From Lacibacter sp. H407 (GTDB lineage Bacteria > Bacteroidota > Bacteroidia > Chitinophagales > Chitinophagaceae), in the NCBI RefSeq assembly GCF_037892605.1, contig NZ_JBBKTU010000001.1, forward strand, positions 1,922,001 through 1,986,000: DNA of 64,000 bases. Reading direction: 5' to 3'. Below, piece after piece: positions 34,547 through 42,909 of the stretch (positions are counted from its first letter, which is position 1; every line of letters starts with the position of its first letter). The notes beneath the pieces are model-generated. The model saw only the letters and a program-made list of their open reading frames with translations, was not told where the DNA came from and ran no database searches. Made by a program: the position numbers and the translations under genes.

Positions 34547-35098
34547 TTAATCTTCTTTTGCAAAATCAGTTGCCTGCAATTCCAGTTTTGCGATCCAGTT
34601 GCGCCACACTTTATAAGAGATATGTGTTACCTGCACAAGCACCAGGATCACCCCCAGCAGAATAAAACTCTTCTCTTTGGTGAATGTGATCACCGATAGA
34701 AAAAAGGCAAGCAAACAAACACTGTATGAAAACGAAACAACAAGCGACAGCATCGACAATCGTTTCACCTTACTTAACAAATGCTGAACAGATGACCGTA
34801 GGTTTTCTTTCATTACCGGTCTTGCTAAGGAGATATAACCCATCACACCATTCAAAATGTACAGCAGTACAGACGCAAACAAAAGCAGGTTAGCGTATAA
34901 TGGTTTTTTATCGCCGTCAAACCAATCGTAATACACAATTAAGAAAAACGAAAGCAGAAGAGTTTCAATGATCAGCTTGGTGCGTATGCGTTTCAATGTG
35001 GGGTGTTGATTGAGTTTGGTCATACGTACCAGATCAGCTTCTGTTCTGTAATTGCCGCCGGCATTTTGCCAGCCCGATTTTAATTCATTCAGTTCCAT
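34547..35098 (-). CDS. Four-helix membrane protein, putative partner of the ECF sigma factor
   Basis: The 183-residue protein has a short cytoplasmic N-terminus (MELNELKSGWQNAGG) and then hydrophobic segments at about 42-60, 66-90, 118-135 and 143-162. No family is recognised with certainty. It begins 5 nt after the stop of the sigma-factor gene, the position normally taken by an anti-sigma factor, and the opening residues resemble the short N-terminal regions of sigma-factor partners. An anti-sigma role is therefore inferred from context only. Confidence 0.65.
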   Translation of the reverse strand: MELNELKSGWQNAGGNYRTEADLVRMTKLNQHPTLKRIRTKLIIETLLLSFFLIVYYDWFDGDKKPLYANLLLFASVLLYILNGVMGYISLARPVMKENLRSSVQHLLSKVKRLSMLSLVVSFSYSVCLLAFFLSVITFTKEKSFILLGVILVLVQVTHISYKVWRNWIAKLELQATDFAKED

Positions 35099-35103
35099 AA
35101 AAT

Positions 35104-35574
35104 TCAGTTTAAGCGTTCTTTTAATTTTGTTTTAATACGGTTGAGTCTTACACCAACATTGCTTTCAGTTAACCCGGTAATGGCAGCAATTTCCTGGTAA
35201 CTATAATCTTCGAGATAAAGTGAGATCACTGCTTTCTCAGCATCTGTTAAGCTGCGCAGTGCACGAAACAACCGCTGTTCATTTTCTGAGCTATTTGTAT
35301 CAGTCGCATACTGAACGTGATCAGGCAGTTCTTCGGGATATGTAATATCGATCTTTGGTTTACGATATGCAGCAATGGCAGTGTTCAATGCAATTCTGTA
35401 CATCCATGTACTTAGCTTCGCCTCGCCTTTAAAACCGGGGTAAGCTTTCCAAAGTTGATACACGATCTCCTGGAACAGGTCTTCCTGATCTTCACGACGA
35501 TCACGATACAAGTTGCAAACCTTGTAAATGATGTTTTGATGCTGCTGAATGTCTTTTAGAAATGCCTGCTCCAT
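35104..35574 (-). CDS. ECF-type RNA polymerase sigma factor
   Basis: The 156-residue sigma-70 family protein has region 2 at about residues 10-75, with DLFQEIVYQLWKAYPGF and LSTWMYRIALNTAI for core binding and -10 recognition. Region 4 at about 100-155 has LTDAEKAVISLYLEDYSYQEIAAITGLTESNVGVRLNRIKTKL, a helix-turn-helix for -35 recognition. Regions 1 and 3 are absent, as expected for the ECF group. It forms a tight two-gene operon with the membrane protein that follows, which probably controls it. The signal is unknown. Confidence 0.93.
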   Translation of the reverse strand: MEQAFLKDIQQHQNIIYKVCNLYRDRREDQEDLFQEIVYQLWKAYPGFKGEAKLSTWMYRIALNTAIAAYRKPKIDITYPEELPDHVQYATDTNSSENEQRLFRALRSLTDAEKAVISLYLEDYSYQEIAAITGLTESNVGVRLNRIKTKLKERLN

Positions 35575-35733
35575 GTTGCTCCTTTCTTTCTAACCTGTAA
35601 AAGTTAGACTTTCTAAACCATAGGTTGCGATATGGGAACAAAAACTTACAGAAGCTGAAATTATTTTTTAAAATAATTCAGTTAAGTACAAGGAATGTAA
35701 AGGCTGTTGCATCAAACAACGCTACAAAATCAT

Positions 35734-37365
35734 TTATGCTGTGGGAAGTTCATCGAGAAACGCTTTCTTAAACGCCGGCTTTTGCCTGTGCTTGCCCGCC
35801 TGTTCAAATGCATAAGCCAACCCAATCAATTCAGCTTCTTTATAAGCAGTGCTGAAAAATGAAAGACCAACCGGCAATGCATACACCAAGCCGCATGGTA
35901 CACTGATGTGTGGGTAACCACTCATGGCTGCAGGTGATGTGAGAAACACATCGCCCCAGCGGTCGCCATATATCGTATCAATACTGCACGCAGGTCCCAT
36001 CGTTAAACCAAACAATGCATCGAGTTTATTTTCCTGTAGCACTGCATCAATGATTTTCTTTGATCCGATATGACTTTTTTCAAACGCTTCTTTATAATCT
36101 TTACTGTCGAGCCCGGCTTTTGCTTCACTCATCACCATATTCTCTTGTTTAAACGTAGGCATGATTTTGTCTTCACTTGCTTTGTTGAAGGCAATTACAT
36201 CAGCAATGGTTTTTACATTGGCATTTGCTGTCGACAAATATTTATTCAATCCATCTTTAAATTCAAACTTCATCAATTCATATTCTGCGTCGCCTAATGC
36301 ATTCAGTTTATCTAAGTACTCCAGTTCAATTATTTCTGCACCTTGTTGTTTCATGAGTGCAATAGCATTCTCCTGCAGTCGATTCAAAAACTGGTTTTCA
36401 TATTTCTTTTTCTCCACTCCCAATCGTTTTCCCTTCAATGCATTTGCATCTAAAAACTTCGTATAATCAGTTGCTGCTTTACCTTCGCTTTCTTTGGTGA
36501 TGGCATCATTCGCATCAACACCCGTTAATGCTCCCAATAAAATTGCCGCATCTTTTACCGTACGTGCAAGCGGACCAGCCGTATCCTGCGTTGCAGAAAT
36601 TGGAATGATACCGCTGCGGCTCAGCAAACCAACTGTTGGTTTAATACCCACCGTTCCGTTCACCGATGCAGGACAGGTAACCGAACCATCTGTTTCAGTA
36701 CCCACCGCCACTGCACATAAATTAGCAGCAACCGCAACACCCGAACCCGAACTTGAACCACATGGATTATGATCGAGGATGTAAGGATTTTTTGTTTGTC
36801 CGCCACGACTGCTCCAACCCGAACAGGATTTGGTTGATCTGAAATTTGCCCACTCCGATAAATTTGTTTTGCCAAGTAACACCGCACCTGCATCACGCAA
36901 CTTCGCAACAATAAATGCATCCTTCGTTGCAACATGTCCGGCCAATGCAAGCGAACCCGCTGTTGTCATCATTTTATCGGCTGTATCAATATTGTCTTTG
37001 ATCAACACCGGAATGCCATGCAAGGGTCCTCGCAGTTTACCGGCTTTACGTTCTGCATCCATTTGTTTTGCGATCGACACTGCATCAGGGTTCAGTTCAA
37101 TCACCGAGTTGAGCGTTGGTCCGCTTTTATCAATAGCCGCAATACGTTGCAGGTATAAGTTGGTGAGTTGTTCACTTGAGTAGGTGCCCGCCACCATTTT
37201 TTGTTGCAGTTCATCGATTGTGAGTTCGTTCAATTCAAATACATCATCATCAGCTGCTGTTTCGGTGTTTGTTTTCGTTTCGTTTGTATTCGTGGTACAG
37301 GCAGCAGCAACTAACGTGGTGGCACCGGCCAATGTACTGTTGCGGAGAAAATCTCTACGTTTCAT
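35734..37365 (-). CDS. Exported amidase-signature family hydrolase
   Basis: The 543-residue protein begins with a twin-Arg-type signal MKRRDFLRNST that ends in the lipobox AAACT, so it is probably a Tat-exported lipoprotein. The amidase-signature fold follows. The expected Ser-cisSer-Lys triad fits Lys123 (LIKDNIDTAD), Ser204 (CGSSSGSG) and Ser228 (TETDGSVTCPA); the numbering is by motif. It hydrolyses amide bonds, but the substrate is not evident and no gatB or gatC lies beside it, so it is not GatA of the tRNA amidotransferase. It stands alone upstream of a repeat-rich gap. Confidence 0.9.
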   Translation of the reverse strand: MKRRDFLRNSTLAGATTLVAAACTTNTNETKTNTETAADDDVFELNELTIDELQQKMVAGTYSSEQLTNLYLQRIAAIDKSGPTLNSVIELNPDAVSIAKQMDAERKAGKLRGPLHGIPVLIKDNIDTADKMMTTAGSLALAGHVATKDAFIVAKLRDAGAVLLGKTNLSEWANFRSTKSCSGWSSRGGQTKNPYILDHNPCGSSSGSGVAVAANLCAVAVGTETDGSVTCPASVNGTVGIKPTVGLLSRSGIIPISATQDTAGPLARTVKDAAILLGALTGVDANDAITKESEGKAATDYTKFLDANALKGKRLGVEKKKYENQFLNRLQENAIALMKQQGAEIIELEYLDKLNALGDAEYELMKFEFKDGLNKYLSTANANVKTIADVIAFNKASEDKIMPTFKQENMVMSEAKAGLDSKDYKEAFEKSHIGSKKIIDAVLQENKLDALFGLTMGPACSIDTIYGDRWGDVFLTSPAAMSGYPHISVPCGLVYALPVGLSFFSTAYKEAELIGLAYAFEQAGKHRQKPAFKKAFLDELPTA

Positions 37366-37590
37366 ATGCAGTAGTTAAATGGTATGCTAAATATACGGGA
37401 AGAACGGACTGCTGTACATGGTTGTGTAAGACATTGTTTATTGTTTGAAGTTGGGGCTGTGAGCAGTAGTGTTTGTGGCAGCAGTAGCTCCGGCTTCTTC
37501 GGGCTCCGCTTCGCTCCGGTGCTACGCACTGCCCCTTCGTATCCGGCAGCCCGTCATCAATTCATTCAAGCGATCAACAGTTTTTTATAT

Positions 37591-37727
37591 CACCTCTTCG
37601 GGGTTTGTTGAACGAATTGTGTTTTGTTTCTATAATACTGTCACCTCTTCGAGGTTGCATAATCCCGAAGGGATGAAATTATTATAGAAGATGATTTATA
37701 GGAATGAGGTAAAACCCTGGAGGGGTG
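37591..37727. repeat. Nested inverted-repeat element (MITE- or REP-like)
   Basis: The outer arms CACCTCTTCGGGGTTT (37591) and AAACCCTGGAGGGGTG (37712) are imperfect inverted copies. Inside them TTCTATAATA (37628) and TATTATAGAA (37680) are a perfect 10-bp inverted pair. At the centre lie two mini-hairpins, CCTC-TTC-GAGG and ATCCC-GAA-GGGAT. The whole could fold into one cruciform. No transposase is present. Confidence 0.7.
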
Positions 37728-37774
37728 ATAAAAATGCATTTCCGTTTTTAGTTTGCTAACGAACGAAGCACGCC

Positions 37775-37880
37775 TCGGTTGTGTGTCCTCACCAACCGAT
37801 CAGAATATCGATATTATTAGCTTCGTTTCCCTGATTTCGTTGTTGGTGATACTTCGGCAAGCTCAGTATCCCGAACAACG
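37775..37880. repeat. Two further intergenic hairpins
   Basis: TCGGTTG (37775-37781) pairs with CAACCGA (37793-37799). A longer imperfect stem, 37838-37853 with 37865-37880, pairs 14 of 16 positions around an 11-nt loop reading TCGGCAAGCTC. Similar palindromes are widespread between genes in Bacteroidota. Confidence 0.6.
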
Positions 37881-38049
37881 GCTGTGTTGCTTTTTATTCA
37901 GCAGGCATGCCAAGATGGGCGAAAGGGGTTGGAATAGGCAGCGCTCCTGTTCTTTAAAAATATACTAATGACGTGATGTTCTTTCGCCTAATTTTTAACT
38001 TGCTGCCACAGTTGCATAAAACCCTTATTGAAGGCAGCCTTTCATCCTT

Positions 38050-38688
38050 TCACCAATTAGGGTTTTCTTCAATCATTTCTAACAAATCTTCTTTTTCGTA
38101 GTCGCCTTTCTGTTCGTCAAAGTCGTTGTAAAAGTCTTGCAGGTCTTGCTTTGTGAAAATGGGACTTACCAAAGCTGAATAGTCCTGATAGTCTCTTACA
38201 ATTGCCCACATGATGCTTTTGTAATCACCGCTTGTGCTTAATAGAATTTCTTCGGGTCCGTTATCGCAAGCCCAAAACTGATATTGTCTCACAAACCTTG
38301 CTTCAACGGATTTGAAAAACCAATCTCTTGCTTCACCATCTTCACACCATGAAGTAGAATGGTCACGAAACGTATAAAGGAAACCATTTTTAAAATCTTC
38401 AAAAGTAACAAGCTCTTCTTCAAACTTTGGAATGCCCCAACTTTCCCGATGCTGTTCAAAAAATTCTTTTGTGTCATTGCCGCCACATTGCATTCTGATA
38501 AATGAAGCTCTTGTTTTTGCGGCGTCACTGTTAAGTTCCGAAAGTTGGTCAGCAAAATTCAAATAAGTGTCAATGGTTTCAATTAAGTTATTTGTCCTTT
38601 CTTTAATAACGGTGTCAAACTGGTCAGGCAGTAACAGCAAAGGAGATGTCACGGAATTAATTTTTTCAAAGTATGACGTTCTGTTCAT
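38050..38688 (-). CDS. Unrecognised acidic cytoplasmic protein
   Basis: This 212-residue protein has no signal peptide or membrane segment. It is acidic and rich in Trp, Phe and Asp, with features such as MQCGGNDTKEFFEQH (about 70-84), RDHSTSWCEDGEARDW, VRQYQFWACDNGPEE and a strongly acidic C-terminus DEQKGDYEKEDLLEMIEENPNW. I do not recognise a family. Repeats lie on both sides (37591-37880 and 38802-38834), and base composition looks slightly different from neighbours, so it may be a mobile accessory gene. An immunity-like or small regulatory protein is conceivable, but nothing in the sequence proves it. Confidence 0.7.
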   Translation of the reverse strand: MNRTSYFEKINSVTSPLLLLPDQFDTVIKERTNNLIETIDTYLNFADQLSELNSDAAKTRASFIRMQCGGNDTKEFFEQHRESWGIPKFEEELVTFEDFKNGFLYTFRDHSTSWCEDGEARDWFFKSVEARFVRQYQFWACDNGPEEILLSTSGDYKSIMWAIVRDYQDYSALVSPIFTKQDLQDFYNDFDEQKGDYEKEDLLEMIEENPNW

Positions 38689-38801
38689 AATGTTATGTTA
38701 CCTACAAGACGCTAAAGTACACAACTCTTCCAAGAATCAATATTTCCAACTGTTTGATTTTTCAAGAGTTGCTATATGAGTTTTTTAGATTGGTTGATAA
38801 T

Positions 38802-38834
38802 AGGGTTGCCAACCTTCAAAAGGTTGGCAACCCT
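38802..38834. repeat. Perfect 15-bp palindromic repeat, copy 1
   Basis: AGGGTTGCCAACCTT at 38802-38816 and AAGGTTGGCAACCCT at 38820-38834 are exact inverted copies around a 3-nt loop. The right arm recurs identically at 45453-45467. It lies in the 254-nt gap before the NTF2-like gene. Confidence 0.8.
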
Positions 38835-38942
38835 GCTAGCCAGATCACACAAACGAACAATAAAACCACATCATTATCACATCTTTCACAACGAAGCTGT
38901 TTTTATTTTTGCCCACCTTATCATTCATCAACAAATAAAAAC

Positions 38943-39398
38943 ATGTTCAAACCTTTTCATCTTCTGCCCGGATTATTTCTTATTCTTTGCTTTTCAGCAA
39001 CCGCTCAAACAAAAGAAGACAGTGCAGCAATTACTCGTGCAGCATTGGATTATATTGAATCGCAACACAAACCCAACGCTTCACAAATGGAACGGGCATT
39101 GCACCAGCGTTTGGTGAAGCGCACCTTCTGGAACGACAAAGCAACAGGTAAAGATTTTCTCTACGAATATTTTGCAGAAAACATGATCATCCTTGCCGAG
39201 CGCTACAATGCCAAAGGCGATAAGTTTCCGGCTAATCCAAAAAAAGAAGTGAAGCTGCTTGATGTAAGCGACCGCACTGCTTCCATCAAACTTATTGCTG
39301 ATGACTGGATCGATTACATGCATCTTACCAAACTCAATGGCACCTGGAAAATTGTAAACGTGTTGTGGCAATTCAACGATCAAACGAAACATCAATAA
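38943..39398 (+). CDS. Secreted NTF2/SnoaL-like protein
   Basis: The start MFKPFHLLPG at 38943 gives 151 residues with a signal peptide ending SATAQ; the upstream extension of the frame runs through a palindromic repeat and is rejected. The mature part has the NTF2-like layout: helices TRAALDYIESQHKP and MERALHQRLVKRTF, then strands in VKLLDVSDRTASIKLIADDWIDYMHL and NGTWKIVNVLWQF. It resembles the putative lumazine-binding group of this fold. Ligand and role are unknown; a periplasmic location follows from the signal peptide. Confidence 0.8.
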   Translation: MFKPFHLLPGLFLILCFSATAQTKEDSAAITRAALDYIESQHKPNASQMERALHQRLVKRTFWNDKATGKDFLYEYFAENMIILAERYNAKGDKFPANPKKEVKLLDVSDRTASIKLIADDWIDYMHLTKLNGTWKIVNVLWQFNDQTKHQ

Positions 39399-39403
39399 TG
39401 GAC

Positions 39404-39443
39404 CACCCGGTCGGCCCATGCCTCAGCATGGTCTGTCCGGGTG
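39404..39443. repeat. Long imperfect hairpin after the NTF2-like gene
   Basis: Eighteen paired positions run from CACCCGG at 39404 to CCGGGTG at 39437, with two mismatches and one G-T pair around a CTCA loop. No T tract follows. It is G/C-rich against an A/T-rich background and resembles a REP-type palindrome. Confidence 0.6.
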
Positions 39444-39544
39444 TTGATCAATCGTTTCTACGGAACGAAATCACACAAGTTTATAACAGCTATCCACGAA
39501 TTGTTCCGATGTGACATAGCAGCAGCCAACCGACAAGCATGAAT

Positions 39545-39578
39545 AAATAAAAAAGGCCAGCTCTATAAAGAGCCGGCC
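39545..39578 (-). terminator. Minus-strand terminator without an adjacent minus-strand gene
   Basis: The stem GGCCAGCTC/GAGCCGGCC (one mismatch, 6-nt loop) is followed on the minus strand by TTTTTTATTT. The nearest minus-strand gene already has its own terminator at 39719, so this one may end a small RNA of up to about 140 nt. Confidence 0.7.
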
Positions 39579-39718
39579 GCTCGAATTTCTTTATCTAAAA
39601 AAAAATTCGACAATGATGAATTCAAAGATGCCTCAAAAAATTGACGACGACAATAGTGCTTTTACGATTTTTGTTTATAAAGTGGCAATACAATCTGCAT
39701 CGAATATTTAACAGCAAT

Positions 39719-39747
39719 AAAAATCCCCGCCGATAAGCGGGGATTTT
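39719..39747 (-). terminator. Terminator after the DASS transporter gene
   Basis: An AAAATCCCCGC/GCGGGGATTTT stem of 11 perfect pairs with a 6-nt loop is followed by T-rich sequence on the minus strand. It lies 86 nt past the stop codon at 39833. Confidence 0.75.
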
Positions 39748-39832
39748 AGTTCAGTCAGGCTACTTAGATCGGCCAAGGTGAAATGAATTAATTGATAATT
39801 CAAAACGAAAAACCAAACGATTAACAAAGAAT

Positions 39833-41293
39833 TTACTTCATCACACCCATCACTAACGGCAATACATACCAGCAGAATAGCGTAATGAGAATAATGCTTA
39901 CAATATTCATAACCAACCCCACTTTCATCATGTCTTTCAATTTGATATGACCACTGCTGAACACAATGGCATTGGGCGGTGTGCCCATCGGCATCATTGA
40001 TGCAGCACTTGCAGCCAGCGTCATAGGCAGTCCAAGCAACAGCGGATCAAGATGCAATGCATCAGCCAACGAACCGAGCACCGGTGCTAATACAATTACC
40101 TGCGCTACATTACTCATTACCTCACTTAAGAAAATACAGATAACAACGATCACCAATACAAGAACCAGTCCGTGCATATTGCTGAAACCTGCCAGCCATT
40201 TGCCTACCTGTGCCATTACACCCACCTGCTCTAATGAGTTAGCCAATGCGATGCCACCGCCAAACAATAATAAAATACCCCAAGCCATTTTTGAGGTATC
40301 GCTCCACGTTAGTAACATAGATATTTTATCATCTGCTTTTTTACCGGCAGGTGTGGCAAATAAAAACAATGCACCGATGAGTGCGATCATACTGTCATTC
40401 AATTTGAACCATCCGATTTGATTCAACAGATCTTTGGTGATCCACAACAACGCCGTGCCGATAAAAATAAACAGCACTCTTTTTTCTGCAACCGACATTT
40501 TGCCCAATGCTTTGATCTCATCGTTGATGTATCGGTTGGCTTCGGCACTGTTGCTGATGCGGCTGGGAAACATCCACTTTACCAATATAACATATAACGC
40601 AATGAGCAACAGGATTGCGATGGGCGTACATATCATCATCCAATCAATAAACTGAATATCGTAATTGTATTTCTTTTCAATAAACGCAACAAAGGCAACA
40701 TTTGGCGGCGTACCAATAATGGTTGATATACCGCCGATATTACTGGCGTATGCAACTACCAACATCAATGCCAATGAAAAATTCGGAAGACTGGTGCCTT
40801 CCTGCTGATGATCTTTCATTACAGCAATTACACTTAATGCAATGGGAAACATCATCATGGTTGTAGCTGTATTACTCAGCCACATGCTTAAGAATGCGGT
40901 GGCAATAATAAACCCGAGGATAATGCGGTTGCCGCTTGTTCCGGTTTTTTGTACAATGCGTAAGGCAATGCGTTTATGCAGATTCCATTTTTCAATGGCA
41001 AGCCCGATCATGAATCCACCCATGAATAAAAAGATCACCGGGTTGCTGTACGCTTTTGTGGTTTCCTCCATGCTGCTGATGTTGAGCAATGGCAACATCA
41101 CTAAAGGAACGAGTGCGACAGCGGGCATGGGTAATGCTTCGCTGATCCACCACGTGATCATAAGAACGGCAACGGCTACGGCTTTGTTTGCGGTTGCATC
41201 TAACCCGAATGGGTTAAAGAGATACGCAGCAAGTGATAAAATAATGCCCGATAAAAGAGATATCCGGTATTGATTTTTTTTAACGAACTCCAT
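39833..41293 (-). CDS. DASS/SLC13-family sodium-coupled anion transporter
   Basis: The 486-residue inner-membrane protein has about 11-12 hydrophobic segments. The paired substrate- and Na-binding motifs of the divalent anion:Na symporter family are present: WLSNTATTMMMFPIA near residues 114-128 and EVMSNVAQVIVLAPVLG near 395-411. GGISTIIGTPPNVAFV and PMGTPPNAIVF are the matching hairpin tips. It probably imports C4-dicarboxylates such as succinate or malate, or possibly sulfate; the motif alone does not decide. It stands alone. Confidence 0.9.
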   Translation of the reverse strand: MEFVKKNQYRISLLSGIILSLAAYLFNPFGLDATANKAVAVAVLMITWWISEALPMPAVALVPLVMLPLLNISSMEETTKAYSNPVIFLFMGGFMIGLAIEKWNLHKRIALRIVQKTGTSGNRIILGFIIATAFLSMWLSNTATTMMMFPIALSVIAVMKDHQQEGTSLPNFSLALMLVVAYASNIGGISTIIGTPPNVAFVAFIEKKYNYDIQFIDWMMICTPIAILLLIALYVILVKWMFPSRISNSAEANRYINDEIKALGKMSVAEKRVLFIFIGTALLWITKDLLNQIGWFKLNDSMIALIGALFLFATPAGKKADDKISMLLTWSDTSKMAWGILLLFGGGIALANSLEQVGVMAQVGKWLAGFSNMHGLVLVLVIVVICIFLSEVMSNVAQVIVLAPVLGSLADALHLDPLLLGLPMTLAASAASMMPMGTPPNAIVFSSGHIKLKDMMKVGLVMNIVSIILITLFCWYVLPLVMGVMK

Positions 41294-41323
41294 GCGATAA
41301 ATATAGTTTTTAGTTCTGAAGTT

Positions 41324-41956
41324 CTAGAAGTTGGATAATGGGATGGCAATTTTATTAAGCGCATGTTTACTTACTTGAGGATGATCTCCAATAAAGAAAC
41401 GATACAGCCATTTCGCATGTTCGGCTGCATAATCAACTCCAATACGTGGAGAAGTAAGAATGTTGAAGAAGGTTGATGCATTGTCTTCTGCCAACCAGAT
41501 TTCGTTGCTTTGCAATTGCAATCCTGTATGTTGTGTGGAGATGCCCAATGCCTTACTTACATTGCCGGGGCCACGACCGATACTGCTGTCGGGTTTTTGT
41601 TTTTTGAACCTGTTCAACATGGTATTAATGCCTTCTACAGGTTCAATACCACGAATGAGAACAGCATCGGGTTTGTCTCTTACATTACAAACTACATTAA
41701 ACAAATGATGAATACCATAACACAAGTAAACATATGAAAACCCTGCGGGGCCGAACATCACTTCTGTTCTTGCAGTTCGTCGGTTGTTATATGCATGCGA
41801 TGCTTTATCGATGATACCTGCATAGGCTTCTGTTTCAACAATGAGCCCAACAGTAGTTTGTTGCTCAAATGTTGTGATGATATATTTCCCTAACAGATCC
41901 TTTGCGATCTGCGCCACATCATCACGCTCATAAAAATCTGTGCTGAGCTTTTGCAT
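41324..41956 (-). CDS. AAG-type 3-methyladenine DNA glycosylase
   Basis: The 210-residue protein matches the alkyladenine glycosylase (AAG/MPG) fold: VGLIVETEAYAGIIDKASHAYNNRRTART near residues 56-84 contains the catalytic Glu and the base-stacking region. MFGPAGFSYVYLCYGIHHLFNVVC near 88-111 contains the intercalating Tyr-type residues. It removes alkylated purines such as 3-methyladenine and hypoxanthine in base-excision repair. Length is normal for bacterial members. It diverges from the EI24 gene with a 64-nt gap. Confidence 0.93.
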   Translation of the reverse strand: MQKLSTDFYERDDVAQIAKDLLGKYIITTFEQQTTVGLIVETEAYAGIIDKASHAYNNRRTARTEVMFGPAGFSYVYLCYGIHHLFNVVCNVRDKPDAVLIRGIEPVEGINTMLNRFKKQKPDSSIGRGPGNVSKALGISTQHTGLQLQSNEIWLAEDNASTFFNILTSPRIGVDYAAEHAKWLYRFFIGDHPQVSKHALNKIAIPLSNF

Positions 41957-42020
41957 TTTGTTGTATTTTGCCGCCTTGGCCTGTTAAGTACACCGAATTC
42001 ATTCAACTAAAACAGATCGT

Positions 42021-42782
42021 TTGCTAAAGGAACTTGTTATATCGGTACAGGCTTACTTCAGGGCGCATCAATTTATTGTGCGCCACAAGTTATGGAAATG
42101 GATATTGATTCCGGGCTTCATTTATATGTTGATGTTCATGGGGGGGATGTGGTTGTTCTGGAGTTCCAGCAGCGACTTTCTTGATTGGTTGTTCAATGTG
42201 GTGGGCATCAAAACATGGTTAGATGCAATGGACAACAGCTTTCTGAATTTCCTGTTCATCACCGGCAGCATCATTGTGCGACTCATTCTTTTATTCTTTT
42301 ATTTTTCGCTGTTTAAATTTTTATTTCTCATCATTGGTTCGCCGGTGTTTGCCTATTTGAGTGAAAAAACAGAAAGTATCATTGATGGCAACGATTATCC
42401 GTTCAGCACAAAGCAATTGATGATCGATAGCTGGCGTGCTATTCGACTGGCTTTGCGAAACACGTTGTGGCAAACGGTTTATATCATCAGCATCTTGCTG
42501 CTTTCGCTGATTCCCGTTGTAGGTTGGATCAGTCCGTTGGTGGCATTTTTAGTAGAATGCTATTACTACGGTTTCTCCATGCTTGATTATAGTGCAGAAC
42601 GTCATAAATTGAATCCGGCTCAAAGTATTACGTTCATCAGCAACAGGAAAGGATTAGCGATCGGTAATGGTATGGTGTTCTTTCTGATGCATCTTGTTCC
42701 CTTTATTGGTTGGGTGTTGGCACCGGCGTATGCGGTAATTGCAGCTACGTTGAGTTTGTATCATCCCGATGATAATCCGTAG
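42021..42782 (+). CDS. EI24/CysZ-like membrane protein
   Basis: This 253-residue protein starts with TTG at 42021 (LKELVISVQAYFRAHQF); no ATG with a comparable N-terminus is available. It has about six hydrophobic segments and the EI24 signature near residues 185-205, YYGFSMLDYSAERHKLN, with the preceding PVVGWISPLVAFLVECY. CysZ of the same family is a sulfate permease, but many Bacteroidota members are unassigned. It is followed after 127 nt by the methyltransferase gene. Confidence 0.82.
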   Translation: MLKELVISVQAYFRAHQFIVRHKLWKWILIPGFIYMLMFMGGMWLFWSSSSDFLDWLFNVVGIKTWLDAMDNSFLNFLFITGSIIVRLILLFFYFSLFKFLFLIIGSPVFAYLSEKTESIIDGNDYPFSTKQLMIDSWRAIRLALRNTLWQTVYIISILLLSLIPVVGWISPLVAFLVECYYYGFSMLDYSAERHKLNPAQSITFISNRKGLAIGNGMVFFLMHLVPFIGWVLAPAYAVIAATLSLYHPDDNP

Positions 42783-42909
42783 TACTTCATCTCTTATTGC
42801 TATGTTTGCTGAACATTTACTTTGTGTTCTTTGTGTAACAGATAATATCACAGAGATCACAAAGGATTTCACCAAGAGCTCAAAGATTGATCAATAAAAC
42901 TCTATTCAC

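Larger units (their letters stand above)
37384..38049. other. 666-nt gap without a supported gene, rich in palindromic repeats
   Basis: Short frames here (for example 37384-37611 on the plus strand) have no signal sequence or recognisable motif, and they run through repeated palindromes. The gap holds the nested inverted repeat at 37591-37727 and two further hairpins at 37775-37880. It looks like a landing or accumulation site for small intergenic repeats between the amidase and an unrecognised gene. Confidence 0.7.
39399..39832. other. 434-nt gap with three strong hairpins
   Basis: No gene is supported. The gap holds a long imperfect hairpin (39404-39443) and two minus-strand terminator-type hairpins (39545-39578 and 39719-39747), described separately. 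The stretch between the two terminators could encode a short minus-strand RNA. Confidence 0.6.

Noticed and set aside
35734-37365. GatA subunit of glutamyl-tRNA amidotransferase
   Set aside because: The protein has a Tat/lipoprotein signal and no gatB or gatC neighbour, so a generic exported amidase is the better reading.
37384-37611. Short plus-strand frames in the repeat-rich gap
   Set aside because: They run into palindromic repeats, overlap each other in different frames and have low-complexity translations.
37591-37727. CRISPR array or integron attachment site
   Set aside because: The repeats are inverted rather than regularly spaced direct repeats. No cas or integrase gene is present and spacing is irregular.
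38754-38942. N-terminal extension of the NTF2-like frame
   Set aside because: The extension reads through a perfect palindromic repeat, while an internal ATG at 38943 begins a proper signal peptide.
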